In this document: one piece after another, positions 1 through 9,314 of the stretch
Layout of the letters: every line of letters starts with the position of its first letter
Numbering within the stretch: position 1 is the first letter of the stretch
NCBI GenBank assembly: GCA_963739045.1
Contig: CAVTYY010000005.1
Coordinates: 558,001 to 622,000, forward strand
Reading direction: 5' to 3'
Length of the DNA stretch: 64,000 bases
Origin: Halobacillus_B sp963739045
GTDB taxonomy: Bacteria; Bacillota; Bacilli; Bacillales; Halobacillaceae
Made by a program: the position numbers and the translations under genes
Notes under the pieces: model-generated
Database searches by the model: none
Seen by the model: the letters and a program-made list of their open reading frames with translations, nothing else
What the model was told of the DNA's origin: nothing

Positions 1-870
1 GCTGAACTTTTTGAAGAGGCAGGACTGCCTAAAGGATTCTTAAATGTTGTAGTAGGTTCAGGTTCCACAGTAGGGAATCAAATGATGGAAGATTCAAGAA
101 TTAACATGTACACCTTTACGGGAAGTGCTAAAGTTGGCATGAAGCTTAAGCAGAATACAGGAATGAATAAACTTATTCTGGAACTTGGGAACAACTCCCC
201 TGTAATTGTTGATAAAGAAGCAGACGTGGAAGCTGCAGCTCAAAATGTAGCGGCTAAGAGTTATGCTTTCGCTGGTCAGGTCTGTATTTCAGTGCAGCGA
301 TTATATGTTCATGAAGAGATTAGAGAAGAATTTCAGAAAAAATTCATCGAAGCCATTCAGTCCTTGAACATTGGGGACCCTAACGACCCGGACACAGACG
401 TTGGTCCTATGATCAGTGTGGAGGAAGCCGAACGGGCAGAGCAGTGGATTGAAGAAGCGAAGCAAGCTGGGGCAAAAGTCATTCACGGTGGAGAACGTGA
501 AGGAGCTTTATTACAACCTGCTGTTCTTACAAATGTAACCAACGATATGAAGGTAGTATGTGAAGAGATTTTTGCACCGGTAGTAAGTATGATTCCTTTT
601 ACAAATATTAAAGATTGTATTGAGGAAGTGAACAAATCTCAGTACGGGCTGCAAGGTGGTATTTTCACTCAAAATATTGATACAGCCTTCTATGCGGCTA
701 AGCATGTTCAAGTTGGCGGGCTTATGATTAATGATTCTTCTCAGTACCGCGTTGATCTCATGCCTTATGGTGGTGTAAAAGGCAGCGGCTGGGGTAAAGA
801 AGGTCCGAAGTATACGATTGATGATATGACAGAAGAACGTTTAGTGGTCATGAATCTTAATCAACAGTAG
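1..870 (+). CDS. Aldehyde dehydrogenase family protein, 5'-truncated
   Basis: The reading frame is open from base 1, so the N-terminal Rossmann part lies outside the window; about 289 C-terminal residues are present. The family oxidises aldehydes to acids with NAD(P)+. The general-base motif is seen as ELGNNSP (Glu codon at 181-183), a variant of the usual ELGGNSP, and the nucleophile as GQVCIS (Cys codon 283-285). The C-terminal EEIFAPV and GGVKGSGWGKEG motifs are intact. The sequence resembles the lactaldehyde/glyceraldehyde-3-phosphate dehydrogenase branch, but the substrate cannot be assigned. A strong terminator follows directly. Confidence 0.93.
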   Translation, partial: AELFEEAGLPKGFLNVVVGSGSTVGNQMMEDSRINMYTFTGSAKVGMKLKQNTGMNKLILELGNNSPVIVDKEADVEAAAQNVAAKSYAFAGQVCISVQRLYVHEEIREEFQKKFIEAIQSLNIGDPNDPDTDVGPMISVEEAERAEQWIEEAKQAGAKVIHGGEREGALLQPAVLTNVTNDMKVVCEEIFAPVVSMIPFTNIKDCIEEVNKSQYGLQGGIFTQNIDTAFYAAKHVQVGGLMINDSSQYRVDLMPYGGVKGSGWGKEGPKYTIDDMTEERLVVMNLNQQ

Positions 871-887
871 ATGAAGCATAAAATACA

Positions 888-924
888 AAGAACGCTTGGA
901 CGGACTTATCCAAGCGTTCTTTTA
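888..924 (+). terminator. Rho-independent terminator of the aldehyde dehydrogenase gene
   Basis: A perfect 13-bp stem (AAGAACGCTTGGA at 888-900, complement at 909-921) with an 8-nt loop is followed by a short T run. It sits 18 nt after the stop codon. Confidence 0.9.
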
Positions 925-955
925 TATTCACTAGTTAAACTAAAGCTCCCAATTC

Positions 956-1136
956 TTGAAGACTCAGTTTCGAGACTATAGGGGGAGTTTAGGGGGCTGC
1001 GGGAAAAGGATCGCTTTCCGTGGGGCGGGCGCTGAGCCTCCTCGAGCACAGCTCTGTGGGGTCTCAGCTGTCCCGCAATTCCCACAGGAGTCTCACCGTT
1101 TCCCTCCGCCCCCTTGCCATAATAGAATCTCGAAAC
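956..1136 (+). repeat. Intergenic repeat family A, copy 1 (forward)
   Basis: This G/C-rich intergenic block starts with GAAGACTCAGTTTCGAG and contains GCGGGAAA…GATCGCTTTCC…TCTCAC CGTTTCCC. It ends in TCTCGAAAC, an inverted match to its start. The copy at 1385-1604 is the same element on the opposite strand. Internal self-complementarity (GCTGAG/CTCAGC) suggests a folded RNA or DNA. ORFs across it are low-complexity by-products. Confidence 0.75.
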
Positions 1137-1384
1137 CCCTTCAAGAAAAAGCGAAAATTCTAGTGTCAGCATACATGTCCCATGAGCATATTTCTTCTAA
1201 TATGGAGGAAGTGATGATGCTATTCTTCGGGAAGAGACTTGTATCTCCATTGAATGGATTGTCGGGAAACTGTGCGTCATTCCCTTCCCTTCTACCTTGA
1301 TTGGATGAAACGGAAACAAATAGTGATGCCCTTTCAATGATTGGAAAGACGGTCTGTTACAAAGAATAGTTAGTTAACAAGTAA

Positions 1385-1604
1385 CTCGGAAGACATTGGA
1401 TAAGGTCCGTTCATCAACCTATGGGTAGGGTGGCGGGGAAACGGTGAGACTCCCGTGGGAGAAGGTACTAGGTGAGATCCCACAGGGAGTGAAACGAGCG
1501 AGGAAGCTCGCCAGTTCCCCCACAGGAAAGCGAATCGTTTCCCCGCCGCCCTTACTCTTAATCAGGTAACGGGCATTAATTACCTCGAAATCGAGTCTTC
1601 CACA
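1385..1604 (-). repeat. Intergenic repeat family A, copy 2 (reverse)
   Basis: Read on the minus strand it begins GGAAGACTCGATTTCGAG and continues with GGCGGGGAAACGATTCGC, matching copy 1 at 956-1136 in the same order. The 25-nt block at 1436-1460 is the reverse complement of 1080-1104 with one mismatch. The ends carry GGAAGAC/GTCTTCC. Between the two copies (1137-1384), and after copy 2 up to 1693, I see no gene or RNA signal. Confidence 0.75.
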
Positions 1605-1693
1605 ATCCTGCACGTTAGTTTAATAATAAAGATTAAGTGGATATGTGGTTGTGCATGCAGATTTGTGTGCTTTCTCACCGATAACATAGCGGC

Positions 1694-3061
1694 TTAGGTT
1701 CTAACACGAGCCTTTCTGTTGATCATTTTCTTTTGTAAAGAAAGCATCCGGATCAGTAAAAAAACCGCTCCTGTTGTCAGACCAATAATCAAGCTCATCC
1801 AGTAGCCGTAGGGACCAAGGCTAGTGTAATTAGCAAGTAGATATCCGCTTGGTAAACCGATAACCCAGTAAGAGATAAACGCCATGATTAACGTAATATT
1901 CACATCTTTGTAACCGCGCAAGATCCCTTGAATCGGCGCACCAACGGCATCAGAAAGCTGAAAAAAGATGGCGTAAAAAATGAAATTCTTCGTTAAAGCA
2001 ATGACATGCGGATCGGAACTGTATAATTTGGCAACAGAATCATCAAAAGTGTACAAAATCACCCCTGCAAGAATCGAAAGGAGGACAGCCAGAGAAATTC
2101 CAATATAAGAATACGTTCTGGCGTCTGTATATCTCTTTCCGCCGGCTTCATAGCCCACAGCAATAGTAAGCGTAAAGGCAATACTTAATGGCAGCATATA
2201 AAGAAAAGATGCAAAATTAATCGCTGCCTGGTGAGCGGCGATGGTAGAAGTATCAAAAGCCGTCATAAAAAAAGTGACCGCAGCAAAAATGCTGGTTTCA
2301 AAGAAAATAGCAAAACCAATAGGCAGACCGATTTTTAACTGCGCCCACCATTCTTTTAGCGACGGAGTCATCCATTTCTTGAAAATATCATAACTTTTTA
2401 AGGGGGGGACCTTTTGGATAACAGCGGCCACGATAATGAATGCTACCCAATAGGTTAAGGCTGATGCCAGCCCGGCACCAATACCTCCTAGAGAGGGGAA
2501 CCCCCATTTTCCAAAGATGAATACATAGTTGAAGAAGATATTTGTAGGCAGAGTAAGTAAAATTATGAGCATGGAAATTCTCGTCAGGCCAAGAGCATCA
2601 ATAAAAGAGCGTAACAGATTAAACATGAACAATGGTATAATTCCGATTCCAAGTGTGATTAAATAATACTTGGCTACATGACTGACTTCGGGCTCGATAT
2701 TCATAAGTGACAGGACCGGATTCAGCAGAAAAAAGCCGACAACCGCAACGACAATAGCAAGGGCAATAGATAAGTAAACGCCTTGCTTCACAGCGGGAGC
2801 AATTTCTTTTTCCCGTTTTCCTCCTTTTAGCTGGGCAACGATGGGGGAAATGGCCATGAGAATCCCGTTCAACCCCGTGAATACAGGCACCCAGATACTT
2901 GAGCCAATGGCGACACCAGCGAGCTGCTCTGGCCCGGCTTTTCCAGACATGATTGTATCAAAGAAGTTCATCGCATACATCCCAATTTGAGTGATTACAA
3001 TGGGCAGCAGAATCGTCAGGAATAATTTTATTTTTTGCTTAAATGTGTTTGTTTCATACAT
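1694..3061 (-). CDS. MATE family multidrug efflux protein
   Basis: The protein has 455 residues and about 12 hydrophobic segments in two similar halves. It begins with the typical MATE first helix (LPIVITQIGMYAMNFFDTIM) and the MSGKAGPEQLAGVAIG loop. MATE proteins exchange Na+ or H+ for cationic drugs across the inner membrane. It resembles the NorM/YojI branch of Bacillus. An ATG at 3115 would add 18 residues, but the start at 3061 has a good site (AAAGGGTGA, 6-nt spacing), so I use it. It is divergent from murG. The short intergenic region carries a TATAAT box on this strand and two inverted repeats. Confidence 0.92.
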   Translation of the reverse strand: MYETNTFKQKIKLFLTILLPIVITQIGMYAMNFFDTIMSGKAGPEQLAGVAIGSSIWVPVFTGLNGILMAISPIVAQLKGGKREKEIAPAVKQGVYLSIALAIVVAVVGFFLLNPVLSLMNIEPEVSHVAKYYLITLGIGIIPLFMFNLLRSFIDALGLTRISMLIILLTLPTNIFFNYVFIFGKWGFPSLGGIGAGLASALTYWVAFIIVAAVIQKVPPLKSYDIFKKWMTPSLKEWWAQLKIGLPIGFAIFFETSIFAAVTFFMTAFDTSTIAAHQAAINFASFLYMLPLSIAFTLTIAVGYEAGGKRYTDARTYSYIGISLAVLLSILAGVILYTFDDSVAKLYSSDPHVIALTKNFIFYAIFFQLSDAVGAPIQGILRGYKDVNITLIMAFISYWVIGLPSGYLLANYTSLGPYGYWMSLIIGLTTGAVFLLIRMLSLQKKMINRKARVRT

Positions 3062-3087
3062 AGGGTTCACCCTTTTTTGGTACAATT

Positions 3088-3120
3088 CATGTAGAACATG
3101 AGGATTATAGCACAATTGTG
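3088..3120 (-). promoter_or_regulatory. Candidate promoter and operators of the MATE gene
   Basis: On the minus strand a TATAAT hexamer lies at 3104-3109. It is flanked upstream by the perfect palindrome CACAATTGTG (3111-3120) and downstream by CATGT-AGA-ACATG (3088-3100). No good -35 is visible. Palindromes placed either side of a -10 box are typical repressor sites; which regulator binds is unknown. Confidence 0.45.
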
Positions 3121-3167
3121 ATAGTGAGCCTAGTTAGAATGATTAGAGAAGGGACGTTGAAATACCG

Positions 3168-4241
3168 ATGAATACCAAGCGAATATTGTTTACAGGCGGA
3201 GGAACTGCAGGACATGTGATCGTGAATCTAGCTCTTATTCCTGAGTTCCAGAAGCTTGGTTATCAAGTAGATTACATTGGCTCTTACGAGGGGATAGAAC
3301 GGAATCTTATAGAATCTCAAGAAGGTGTTACTTACCACGCTGTTTCTACGGGTAAATTGAGAAGATATATGTCGAAAGAGAATTTGAAGGATCCGTTTAA
3401 AGTGATGAAGGGTCTCCTGCAATCGATCCGGATTATCCGTAAGCGGAAGCCTCAGGTCATTTTTTCAAAGGGAGGGTTTGTTTCAGTACCTGTAGTTGCG
3501 GCGGCTAAGTTGAACAGAGTCCCTGCAATTATCCACGAATCGGACTACACCCCGGGGCTTGCCAATAAGCTCTCTTTCCCGTTTGCAAAGAAAGTTCTTG
3601 CAACATTTCCTGAAACGATGGAGCACCTGCCAAAGGATAAAGCGCAGTATATTGGGGCGGTTGTCCGCGAAGAATTATTTGAAGGTAAACGGGATAAAGG
3701 GTTGAGAATCTGCGGGTTCACTAATGATAAACCCGTGATCATGATTATGGGGGGAAGTACAGGTTCGAAGCGGATTAACGATGCCATTCGGAATAACCTT
3801 GATAATCTTTTAAAGAAAGTGCAGATCCTTCATATTTGCGGTCAAGGAAATCGAGATTCTTCCATCACGAGAAATGGTTACGTACAGTTTGAATATGTAA
3901 ATGAGGAACTCAAGGACTTATTCGCAGCGAGTGACTACATTATTTCCAGGGCGGGATCGAATGCCATTTTTGAATTCCTTGCCTTGCGTAAGCCGATGCT
4001 GCTCATCCCTCTCTCTCGAAAAGCCAGTCGAGGCGATCAAATATTAAATGCGGATTCCTTTGTAAAGCAAGGGTATGCCAGGAAATTAGAAGAAGAAGAG
4101 TTGACGGAGGAGAGCTTATTAGCAGAGATTGAAAAGCTGATGAGCGAGAAAAACGAGCTTCTTGAGCATATGAAGAATTATCAGAGTGAAAAGACAAAAG
4201 ACCGCGTAGTCGAGCTCATCCAGGCAGCAGAGAAATCATAA
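3168..4241 (+). CDS. murG: UDP-GlcNAc:lipid I N-acetylglucosaminyltransferase MurG
   Basis: MurG adds GlcNAc to lipid I to make lipid II on the inner face of the membrane. The 357-residue sequence has the glycine-rich acceptor loop TGGGTAGHV, FSKGGFVSVPVV, HESDYTPGLANKL, the donor-site GGSTGS, and SRAGSNAIFEFLALRKPMLLIPL. It is closer in wording to the Staphylococcus-type MurG than to the usual dcw-cluster form of Bacillus, and it stands alone here rather than beside murD/ftsW. It could therefore be a second MurG, as some Bacillus species have, or the only one. A terminator follows. Confidence 0.93.
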   Translation: MNTKRILFTGGGTAGHVIVNLALIPEFQKLGYQVDYIGSYEGIERNLIESQEGVTYHAVSTGKLRRYMSKENLKDPFKVMKGLLQSIRIIRKRKPQVIFSKGGFVSVPVVAAAKLNRVPAIIHESDYTPGLANKLSFPFAKKVLATFPETMEHLPKDKAQYIGAVVREELFEGKRDKGLRICGFTNDKPVIMIMGGSTGSKRINDAIRNNLDNLLKKVQILHICGQGNRDSSITRNGYVQFEYVNEELKDLFAASDYIISRAGSNAIFEFLALRKPMLLIPLSRKASRGDQILNADSFVKQGYARKLEEEELTEESLLAEIEKLMSEKNELLEHMKNYQSEKTKDRVVELIQAAEKS

Positions 4242-4247
4242 ACCCTT

Positions 4248-4283
4248 ACCGCTGAGAGATTCCTTCCTCAGCGGTTTCTTCTT
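4248..4283 (+). terminator. Terminator after murG
   Basis: The stem ACCGCTGAG/CTCAGCGGT (4248-4256 with 4267-4275) is followed by TTCTTCTT, seven bases after the murG stop. Confidence 0.8.
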
Positions 4284-4400
4284 ATGAAAAATAACTGGGC
4301 AGACAGAAGAAGGCGGTTTCAAATACTTAGAATTATCGACATTATGCGTTACAATAGACAGGAATCTATTATTACAATTTTCTGAGCAGGAGTAGATAGA

Positions 4401-4757
4401 GTGAAACCGATAATTTGCCGTTATTGTTCTAAAGAAATTCGGGATCGAGATGAACTTGTCACTGCCTCCAATTGGTTTCGGATCCGTCCCTATCATTTTC
4501 GTTGTTTTAGCTTACTTGAAGAAGATACAAAAACCGTCGCTGGTACTTGGACGCCGATTAATGGCAGAACCGGCTTAGTCACGGTGCTGATCATGGTGAT
4601 ATTATCTATCGTTATGCTTGGTACAAGTTTGCTAGGAGGAATCGGTGATTTAATAGGGATTTTAGCTTTGTATCCAGTATTATTAAGGTTGATCTCTTTT
4701 ATAACCATTGAGAGCAGACTGCCGAAGTTTGTGGAAAATAAAAAGCCTCCACAATAG
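4401..4757 (+). CDS. Small membrane protein with N-terminal CxxC zinc-ribbon-like motif
   Basis: The protein has 118 residues with a GTG start behind CAGGAG. The N-terminal 35 residues carry CRYCSKEI and YHFRC, a spacing that suits a small zinc-binding finger. Two hydrophobic segments follow (about residues 57-78 and 82-98), then a short basic tail. I do not recognise a characterised family. The design (cytoplasmic metal-binding knob plus membrane anchor) is what can be seen; any function would be a guess. Confidence 0.75.
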   Translation: MKPIICRYCSKEIRDRDELVTASNWFRIRPYHFRCFSLLEEDTKTVAGTWTPINGRTGLVTVLIMVILSIVMLGTSLLGGIGDLIGILALYPVLLRLISFITIESRLPKFVENKKPPQ

Positions 4758-4921
4758 TTTTTTCTTCTCTATTTTTGGACTCCTTTCTTTAGCTTGGAAG
4801 GATAAATAAGGAAGGGAGTCGAATGAAATTAGGAGGACGAGATGGGAGCATGTTTTGTAAGTCAATAAGAAGGTGCTTACGTTTAATAGGATGAATAATT
4901 ACTAACCGGGAGGCGTTATAG

Positions 4922-5686
4922 ATGAGTAAGATGGGTTTGCAACTCTATTCGATTAAAGAAGAAGTGGAGAAGGATTTCCTCGGCACTGTAGCTAAAGCAG
5001 CCGATATGGGATATGATGGCGTTCAATTCGCCGGGTTCTTTGACACCACGGCCGAGCAAGTAAGAGACCTGTTAAATGAAAAAGGAATCGAGGCAGCAGG
5101 CGCGCACATTGGATTAGATCAGTTAAGAGGAGACCAGCTCGCTGAAACGCTCGAGTACAATAAAACCATTAATAATTCTCTGATTATTTGTCCTTATATT
5201 CCTGAGGAAATGAGACAAAGCGGAGATGATTACCGTAAGCTTGCCGAATTATTAAATGAGATTGGTGCTGCCTGTCTTCAGGAAGGCTTTACTTTTGCTT
5301 ATCACAATCATGCATTTGAATTTGAAAAGTATGGAGATAAAACGGGTTTTGAAATTCTTTATAAGAATACGGACCCTGCCTACGTAAAAATGGAGCTGGA
5401 TTGTTTCTGGGCGCTGTATGCTGGATATGATCCGAATGATATTATTCAGACTTATGGCGATCGCGTAGTTTCTTTACATATTAAAGATATAAAGAAACGA
5501 GGGAATGAGAATGTCAGCACGGAGATTGGAAATGGACACTTAGATATAGAGGAGATTATTAAAACGAGTAATGATAATCTGGTGAAATGGTTTGTTATCG
5601 AACAAGAACATTACGAATTGGATCAAATGGAGAGCACGAAAATGAATGCAGATAACCTGAAAAGAATACTCATGTCTGCAAAGTAG
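4922..5686 (+). CDS. Sugar phosphate isomerase/epimerase (xylose isomerase-like TIM barrel)
   Basis: The 254-residue protein is of the AP-endonuclease-2 / xylose-isomerase-like TIM-barrel family. Likely metal and substrate ligands are seen in order: YHNHAFEFE, MELDCFW, SLHIKD, GNGHLD and VIEQE. Members isomerise or epimerise sugars, inositols or hydroxy-pyruvates. No neighbour points to a pathway, so the substrate is open. A GGGAGGCG site precedes the ATG by 7 nt. The gene is monocistronic and is followed by an AAAACCCGAACC-type terminator. Confidence 0.85.
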   Translation: MSKMGLQLYSIKEEVEKDFLGTVAKAADMGYDGVQFAGFFDTTAEQVRDLLNEKGIEAAGAHIGLDQLRGDQLAETLEYNKTINNSLIICPYIPEEMRQSGDDYRKLAELLNEIGAACLQEGFTFAYHNHAFEFEKYGDKTGFEILYKNTDPAYVKMELDCFWALYAGYDPNDIIQTYGDRVVSLHIKDIKKRGNENVSTEIGNGHLDIEEIIKTSNDNLVKWFVIEQEHYELDQMESTKMNADNLKRILMSAK

Positions 5687-5833
5687 TTTTTCTGTAAAAA
5701 CAAATACTGGGATAAAACTGGACTGGAAGCGGAAAAGCCGTCCATTAGAAGAGTAATGGAACTGGGACAATCAGAAAATGAATCAATCACCTTATGACTG
5801 AATACAGAAAGAGGATGGAAAAATCCACTAAAT

Positions 5834-5869
5834 AACCCGAACCATTAATTAACATGGGTTCGGGTTTTC
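5834..5869 (+). terminator. Terminator with the recurrent AACCCGAACC stem (copy 1)
   Basis: AACCCGAACCAT at 5834-5845 pairs with ATGGGTTCGGGTT (5855-5866, one bulge) and is followed by TTTTCT. It belongs to a set of four near-identical terminators in this window. Confidence 0.85.
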
Positions 5870-5900
5870 TGTGTCTTGATCTAAACGCTCCTTTCGCTTT

Positions 5901-6025
5901 TGATTCATCCAGCTGCAGCGCCTAGCCCCTCGAGGTCATAAGTCGATCGCCTGCGTGGATAAAGAACCATCCACTCCGCCGCTCGTCTTATGCTTGTCGG
6001 GGCTCCCCAGGCGCCTCCGCTTTTG
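5901..6025 (+). repeat. Intergenic hairpin repeat family B, copy 1
   Basis: The conserved outer arms CAGCTGCAGCGCCTAGCCCC and GTCGGGGCTCC…GGCGCCTCCGCTTTT enclose a partly paired centre (GTGGAT/ATCCAC). The same framework recurs at 48.6 and 53.1 kb. It fills most of the 451-nt gap between the isomerase and helD, which has no other recognisable content apart from the terminator. Confidence 0.85.
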
Positions 6026-6137
6026 TTCAGTCTTGCAGGGGTTGTTATTTTGTGGTAATGTAATTTTCGTTGTTTCGAATAACTGCGAGGGCTTGTTTCA
6101 ACGTCATTCCGTTTAAATGAGGAAGGGAGAATGACAA

Positions 6138-8414
6138 ATGACTGACAACCACCCTGATTTAGATCAAGAGCTTGAAAGACTTTCTTTTACTAAAGCTTAT
6201 ATGGACCATTTAATTACGGCGCAGGAAGCAGACCAGGAAACACTTAAGAAACGTCAGGAAGATACGCTTAGTAAATTGGACTTTAAGGACAGCAGCCTTC
6301 GTTATCAAGAGATGCTGGCTCATTCCAATTTTATGAAGATGTCTAAAGATCAGCTTGAGAACCTCAAACATCTACGAAAGAAACCTTATTTTGCCCGCAT
6401 TGATTACCATCGAAAAGAAAAACCAGACCAGGAAGTATTCTACATCGGTAAAGTTTCATTATTTGACCGGGAAACCCAGCAGCCCATTATCTTAGACTGG
6501 CGTTCGCCGCTTGCGAATGTCTATTATGAAGGCCGCCTTGGAGAGGTAAGCTACGAAGCTCACGGCGAACAATATGAGGGGTCCTTATCATTAAAGCGCC
6601 AATACCAAATCGAGGACGGAGAGCTGCATGATTTTCGGGATATTGACGTAACCACTAAAGATGAACTGCTGCAAGACTCCTTATCCCAAAATGCTGAAAG
6701 CCGCCTGACTGAAATAGTTTCCACGATTCAAGAAGAACAGAACCGGGTGATTCGGGCAGATCTTAGAAGACCAATTATTGTTCAGGGAGCAGCAGGAAGC
6801 GGCAAAACTACAATTGCTTTACACCGTATCTCCTACTTTCTCTACTCCATGAGAGACATATTCAAACCCGAAGAAATGCTGATTCTTGCTCCCAACCGCT
6901 TATTTATCCAGTATATTTCAGAAGTATTACCAGAGCTTGGGGTGGAAAAAGCCCGACAGACGACCTTTAGTGATTTTGTCAGAGAAGTTACGGGAGTTCA
7001 TTGGCAGGTCGTCAGTCAGCAGGCTACTCTCATGAATGCAATAGAATCGGAAGAACCTCAGGAAGATTCGATTGCCCTGTGGATGGCCGGCTATAAAGGA
7101 TCTAAGGAATTCAAACAGCTGCTGGACCGCTATATACAAATTCTTAAGAAAAAATACTTAGCAGATCAGGACTTTATGATGGGTGAATTTAAAATAAAAA
7201 GCGGGAAAGCCATTAAACGGTTATTTATTAAAGAATACAGCTATTTCCCTTATGAAGTCCGAGTTCAGAAAATAAAATCCATCCTCCAAAGTGAATTACG
7301 AAGGAAGAAGAAACAGATTCTCTCAAAGGTCGCTGACAAATACGATCAAGAACTAGATAAAGCACTCTTTGGAATGACAGACCCCGCAAAAAGAAAAACG
7401 CGGGTCAGCTTCCTTATTACTCGCAAGGAAGAGAAATTAAATGAAATAAAAAAGGAAGCGCGTACGGCCGTTTCCAAGTATATGAAACAGTATCCTAAGC
7501 TGAAATTAACAGAAGTATATCAAGAATTATTTAGTGAAGATGTCTTTTCTTCTCTGTTGGAAGAGGATACGAAATCTATGCGGGAAATGCGAAAGCTCAC
7601 CAGCTCATATTTAAAGCAGAAACAGCTCTCTTCTGAGGACCTTGCCGCCCTGCTTTATCTGAAGTCGTTTATCACTGGAATAGCGAAAGAAGATCAGGCG
7701 AAGAAAGTAGTGATTGACGAAGCTCAGGATTACAGTTACTTAGAAATTTATAGCTTAAGGCGTGCGTTTCAAACGGATTTATTCACGATAGTCGGCGACT
7801 TAGCCCAGGGAATTTACCGCTACCGTGGATTAAAGCACTGGGATCAATTAAAAGAAGATGTTTTTCACAAAGTAAATTATTTAACTTTGCAAAAAACGTA
7901 TCGAACGACCATTGAGATTATGAATGCTGCGAATGATTTGCTAATGCTTATGCCTGATAATCTCCCCAAAGCAGAACCAGTAGTACGGCATGGGGAGAAG
8001 CCGTTATTTCTTGAGAAACGAGCGGATTGGATGGAACGGTTCTCCGAGATTCTAAATCAACTGGAAGAAAAAAAGATGAGCAGTTATGCGATCGTTACGA
8101 AGACAAAACAAGAAGCAGTTCAGGCTGCAGAAGAGCTTAAGGAGGCCGGGCATGATTTTCAGGCTTTTCACGAAGAGCAGGGAATGAATAATCGGATGAT
8201 TTTACCTGCCTATTTGGCAAAAGGGCTGGAGTTTGATGTGGTATTTTTATATTGCGATCAATACCCTTACAGACTTACAGAATTAGATATTAAAATGCTG
8301 TATGTAGCGATGACCCGTCCGCTCCATTCGCTTTATTTTATCGGAAATGAGCCAGCTGATTTTTTACTAACTCACCTGGATTCATCTTTGTATAATACCG
8401 ATTCCCAGGTTTAA
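6138..8414 (+). CDS. helD: RNA polymerase recycling ATPase HelD (UvrD/Rep-like superfamily 1)
   Basis: HelD binds stalled or terminated RNA polymerase and uses ATP to release it from DNA, aiding recycling with the delta subunit. The 758 residues start with an acidic coiled N-terminal arm (ERLSFTKAYMDHLI…). They continue with the HelD-specific YFARIDY and LDWRSPLANVYYEG segment (about 88-145), Walker A GAAGSGKTT (about 217-225), Walker B VVIDEAQDYS (about 530) and the SF1 motif QKTYRTT. Length is close to B. subtilis HelD (about 774). A GGAAGGGAG site precedes the ATG. Family B repeat DNA lies just upstream. Confidence 0.93.
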   Translation: MTDNHPDLDQELERLSFTKAYMDHLITAQEADQETLKKRQEDTLSKLDFKDSSLRYQEMLAHSNFMKMSKDQLENLKHLRKKPYFARIDYHRKEKPDQEVFYIGKVSLFDRETQQPIILDWRSPLANVYYEGRLGEVSYEAHGEQYEGSLSLKRQYQIEDGELHDFRDIDVTTKDELLQDSLSQNAESRLTEIVSTIQEEQNRVIRADLRRPIIVQGAAGSGKTTIALHRISYFLYSMRDIFKPEEMLILAPNRLFIQYISEVLPELGVEKARQTTFSDFVREVTGVHWQVVSQQATLMNAIESEEPQEDSIALWMAGYKGSKEFKQLLDRYIQILKKKYLADQDFMMGEFKIKSGKAIKRLFIKEYSYFPYEVRVQKIKSILQSELRRKKKQILSKVADKYDQELDKALFGMTDPAKRKTRVSFLITRKEEKLNEIKKEARTAVSKYMKQYPKLKLTEVYQELFSEDVFSSLLEEDTKSMREMRKLTSSYLKQKQLSSEDLAALLYLKSFITGIAKEDQAKKVVIDEAQDYSYLEIYSLRRAFQTDLFTIVGDLAQGIYRYRGLKHWDQLKEDVFHKVNYLTLQKTYRTTIEIMNAANDLLMLMPDNLPKAEPVVRHGEKPLFLEKRADWMERFSEILNQLEEKKMSSYAIVTKTKQEAVQAAEELKEAGHDFQAFHEEQGMNNRMILPAYLAKGLEFDVVFLYCDQYPYRLTELDIKMLYVAMTRPLHSLYFIGNEPADFLLTHLDSSLYNTDSQV

Positions 8415-8475
8415 ATCGGGGCATCTTCAGGGTACTTAACTCTGTAGAGCTATTTATTAAAGGAGTGTATATATC

Positions 8476-9300
8476 ATGAGTTTAACGGATACAGCAACCT
8501 TGAAAAATGGAGTGAAAATGCCCCAGGTAGGACTTGGAGTTTATAAAATGGAAGATGGGAATGAAGTAGTAAAAGCAGTTAAATCTGCGTTGGATCTTGG
8601 CTATCGTCATATTGATACGGCTTCTTTCTATGATAATGAAGAAGGCGTCGGCCAGGCGATTCAGGAAAGTAAAATCCCTCGTGAAGATTTATTTATTACT
8701 ACCAAAGTATGGAACGATGAGCAAGGCTATGAGGAAACTTTACAGGCGTTCGATCGCAGTCTGAATAAGCTAGGAATTGAGTACCTTGACCTTTATTTGA
8801 TCCACTGGCCAGTAGGTGGAAAATATAAAGAAACATGGAAGGCGCTCGAGAAGCTTTATAATGACGGCAAAGTGAAAGCTATTGGTGTTTGCAACTTTAT
8901 GGAGCACCATCTTGAAGACTTAATCAAAGATGCTGAGGTTAAGCCAATGGTCAACCAGGTAGAATTTCATCCGGAACTTTACCAGAAAGATTTGGCAGAG
9001 TACTGCCGGCAGAACGAAATTCAATTAGAAGCCTGGGCGCCATTGGGCAGAGGAAAATATTTTGATGCGGCGATTTTAAAAGAACTTGCGGATAAATATA
9101 ATAAAACACCTGCTCAGATTATCTTAAAATGGGACTTGCAGCACGGAATTGTGACGATCCCTAAATCTTCTAATAAAGATCGTCAGGCACAAAATGCTGA
9201 CCTCTATGATTTCGAATTAACGGATGAGGAAATCCAGCAGATTAATGAACTTCATAAGGATAATCGGATCGGCTTCCATCCTGATGAATTCAGTTCCTAA
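8476..9300 (+). CDS. Aldo/keto reductase
   Basis: This is a 274-residue NADPH-dependent TIM-barrel reductase of small aldehydes and ketones. The catalytic tetrad is visible: Asp in HIDTASFY, Tyr in SFYDNEEGVG, Lys in FITTKVW and His in LYLIHWPVG. The cofactor motif IPKSSNKDR near the C-terminus is intact. It is most like the Bacillus glyoxal/methylglyoxal reductases (YvgN/YtbE group), which detoxify reactive carbonyls. The start has AAAGGAGTG with good spacing. It is followed by a strong terminator and appears monocistronic. Confidence 0.92.
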   Translation: MSLTDTATLKNGVKMPQVGLGVYKMEDGNEVVKAVKSALDLGYRHIDTASFYDNEEGVGQAIQESKIPREDLFITTKVWNDEQGYEETLQAFDRSLNKLGIEYLDLYLIHWPVGGKYKETWKALEKLYNDGKVKAIGVCNFMEHHLEDLIKDAEVKPMVNQVEFHPELYQKDLAEYCRQNEIQLEAWAPLGRGKYFDAAILKELADKYNKTPAQIILKWDLQHGIVTIPKSSNKDRQAQNADLYDFELTDEEIQQINELHKDNRIGFHPDEFSS

Positions 9301-9314
9301 TTTGCCTAAATAGC

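Noticed and set aside
906..1613. ORFs on both strands across the repeat blocks (for example 956-1300 plus, 906-1172 minus, 1419-1613 minus)
   Set aside because: They lie within family A repeats, have no ribosome sites and translate to Pro/Arg/Ser-rich sequence without family resemblance.
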